DNA of 5,813 nt from Lentisphaeria bacterium UBA1829. Lineage in GTDB: Bacteria; Verrucomicrobiota; Lentisphaeria; Victivallales; UBA1829. The notes below the pieces were generated by a model. It made no database searches and was not told the DNA's origin. It saw nothing but the letters and a program-made list of their open reading frames with translations. Below, piece after piece: positions 5,266 to 5,813 of the stretch (its first letter is position 1; every line of letters starts with the position of its first letter). The position numbers and the translations under genes are program-made. The stretch is from NCBI GenBank assembly GCA_002338895.1, contig DDJH01000150.1:1-5813 (forward strand), written 5' to 3'.

Positions 5266-5813
5266 TTACCAGTCCTTTGCCGGAATCACGTTTTTGAAGC
5301 GCTGTTTCCGATATGCCTTGATGGCGTCGCGCAAATCTTTCTCGTCCTTGGCCATGTCCTCCAGAATGGATGCGGCCTGCGCCTTGTCCATTTCGCCCTC
5401 CTCCGGCTGTTTGCCGGCCGGATCCTGCGACGGACGGCGGATCTCCTGATCGGAAGACTTGTCCGCATTCTTTTCCGAATCCTTCTGCGAATCTTTCTTG
5501 GAATCTTTCTGAGAATCCTTCGAACTGTCGTTCCGGTCTTCGGACTGTTTCGAATCGCGGCCGTCCTTCTTGTCGGAGTTCTCTCCGCCGAGGGCGTTCA
5601 ACGCCTTCTTCAGATGCTCTTCCGCCGATTCACCTTTGCCCTGATTCTGTTCCTGACGGGCTTTTTCCAGTTCTTCTTTCGCCTGTTTTGCGGATTCGGC
5701 CAGATTCTTCTGTCCCATTTCCTGAGCTTTTTTCTGCAGATCCTCCGCGGACTTTTCCGCCTGCTCCGTCATCTGCCGGGCCGACGGCTGATCCTGCTTC
5801 TGCTGATCGCCTC
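5266..5813 (-). CDS. batC: BatC-like charged protein, C-terminal part (5' end outside the window)
   Basis: The frame is open to the right edge, so only the last 181 residues are visible. An in-frame ATG at 5772 is preceded by 13 more open codons (GDQQKQDQPSARQ) and is probably not the true start. The visible part has three pieces. First is a Lys/Glu/Gln/Ala-rich stretch with coiled-coil character (about residues 14-70). Next is a very hydrophilic Ser/Lys/Asp linker with KDS repeats. Last is a conserved-looking end of about 40 residues containing AASILEDMAKDEKDLRDAI and finishing in AKDW. A D/E-K-rich helix followed by a terminal KDW is what I recall for BatC, or for the TPR tail of BatB/C fusions. 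The expected TPRs would lie upstream and cannot be seen. The stop is 18 bp before batD, so the two are almost certainly co-transcribed. The batC name rests on this context and the C-terminal pattern; another TPR or coiled-coil envelope protein is possible. Confidence 0.72.
   Translation of the reverse strand, partial: GDQQKQDQPSARQMTEQAEKSAEDLQKKAQEMGQKNLAESAKQAKEELEKARQEQNQGKGESAEEHLKKALNALGGENSDKKDGRDSKQSEDRNDSSKDSQKDSKKDSQKDSEKNADKSSDQEIRRPSQDPAGKQPEEGEMDKAQAASILEDMAKDEKDLRDAIKAYRKQRFKNVIPAKDW
5477..5524 (-). repeat. Four tandem 12-bp units encoding a KDS-rich linker
   Basis: On the plus strand the unit begins GAATC(C/T)TTC and recurs at 5477, 5489, 5501 and 5513 with few changes. It lies in frame inside the BatC-like gene. 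On the minus strand each 12-bp unit gives four residues, producing a run of SKDS/QKDS/KKDS-type tetrapeptides. Because 12 is a multiple of three, a change in copy number would lengthen or shorten the linker without breaking the frame. It reads as low-complexity disordered linker, not a folded domain. Confidence 0.7.

Noticed and set aside
1..5813. tRNA, rRNA, CRISPR array, insertion sequence, attachment site or defence system
   Set aside because: I saw no spaced direct repeats, transposase-like frames, terminal inverted repeats or tRNA-like cloverleaf in the intergenic stretches; nearly all the window is coding.

Overview
All genes in this window lie on the minus strand, so transcription runs from high to low coordinates. 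The DNA is G+C-rich by eye. Every gene has a good Shine-Dalgarno sequence (AAGGAG, GAGGAG, AGGGAG, AAAGGAG) 6-7 nt before its ATG, and one promoter is a near-perfect TTGACA-N17-TATATT. Strong Shine-Dalgarno use and sigma70-type boxes argue against Bacteroidetes, although the bat genes were first named there. A bat cluster beside a secreted deacetylase-like protein would suit a PVC-type bacterium such as a Lentisphaerota/Victivallis relative. That assignment is inference and no marker gene is present to settle it.

Right part (5813 down to about 2607): the 3' end of a bat (Bacteroides aerotolerance) cluster. First comes the C-terminal 181 residues of a lysine/glutamate/serine-rich BatC-like protein, cut by the window edge. 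An 18-bp gap with an AAGGAG site leads into BatD. BatD then runs with no stop codon into BatE, giving one 855-residue frame. BatD has a signal peptide, periplasmic beta domains, one membrane helix and a basic cytoplasmic tail. BatE has a signal peptide, TPRs, two membrane helices and an SH3-like domain. The BatE half keeps its own ribosome-binding site, ATG and signal peptide, so it may also be made as a separate protein. The unit ends in a hairpin followed by a clear intrinsic terminator.

Middle (about 2481-2679): a 199-bp intergenic region holding the bat terminator and the promoter for the next transcription unit, both read on the minus strand.

Left part (2480 down to 1): a probable two-gene operon. 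The first gene is a 610-residue exported protein with a NodB/CE4 polysaccharide deacetylase-like domain and a long C-terminal beta-rich region. After a 45-bp gap comes a small exported, charged, mostly helical protein of unknown function, open through the left window edge.

Functional picture: the bat proteins are predicted to form an envelope complex. In other bacteria they usually sit beside a MoxR AAA+ ATPase and the VWA proteins BatA/BatB, which would lie to the right of this window. The deacetylase-like unit looks independent of it, with its own promoter behind the bat terminator. The most notable point is the in-frame BatD-BatE junction.
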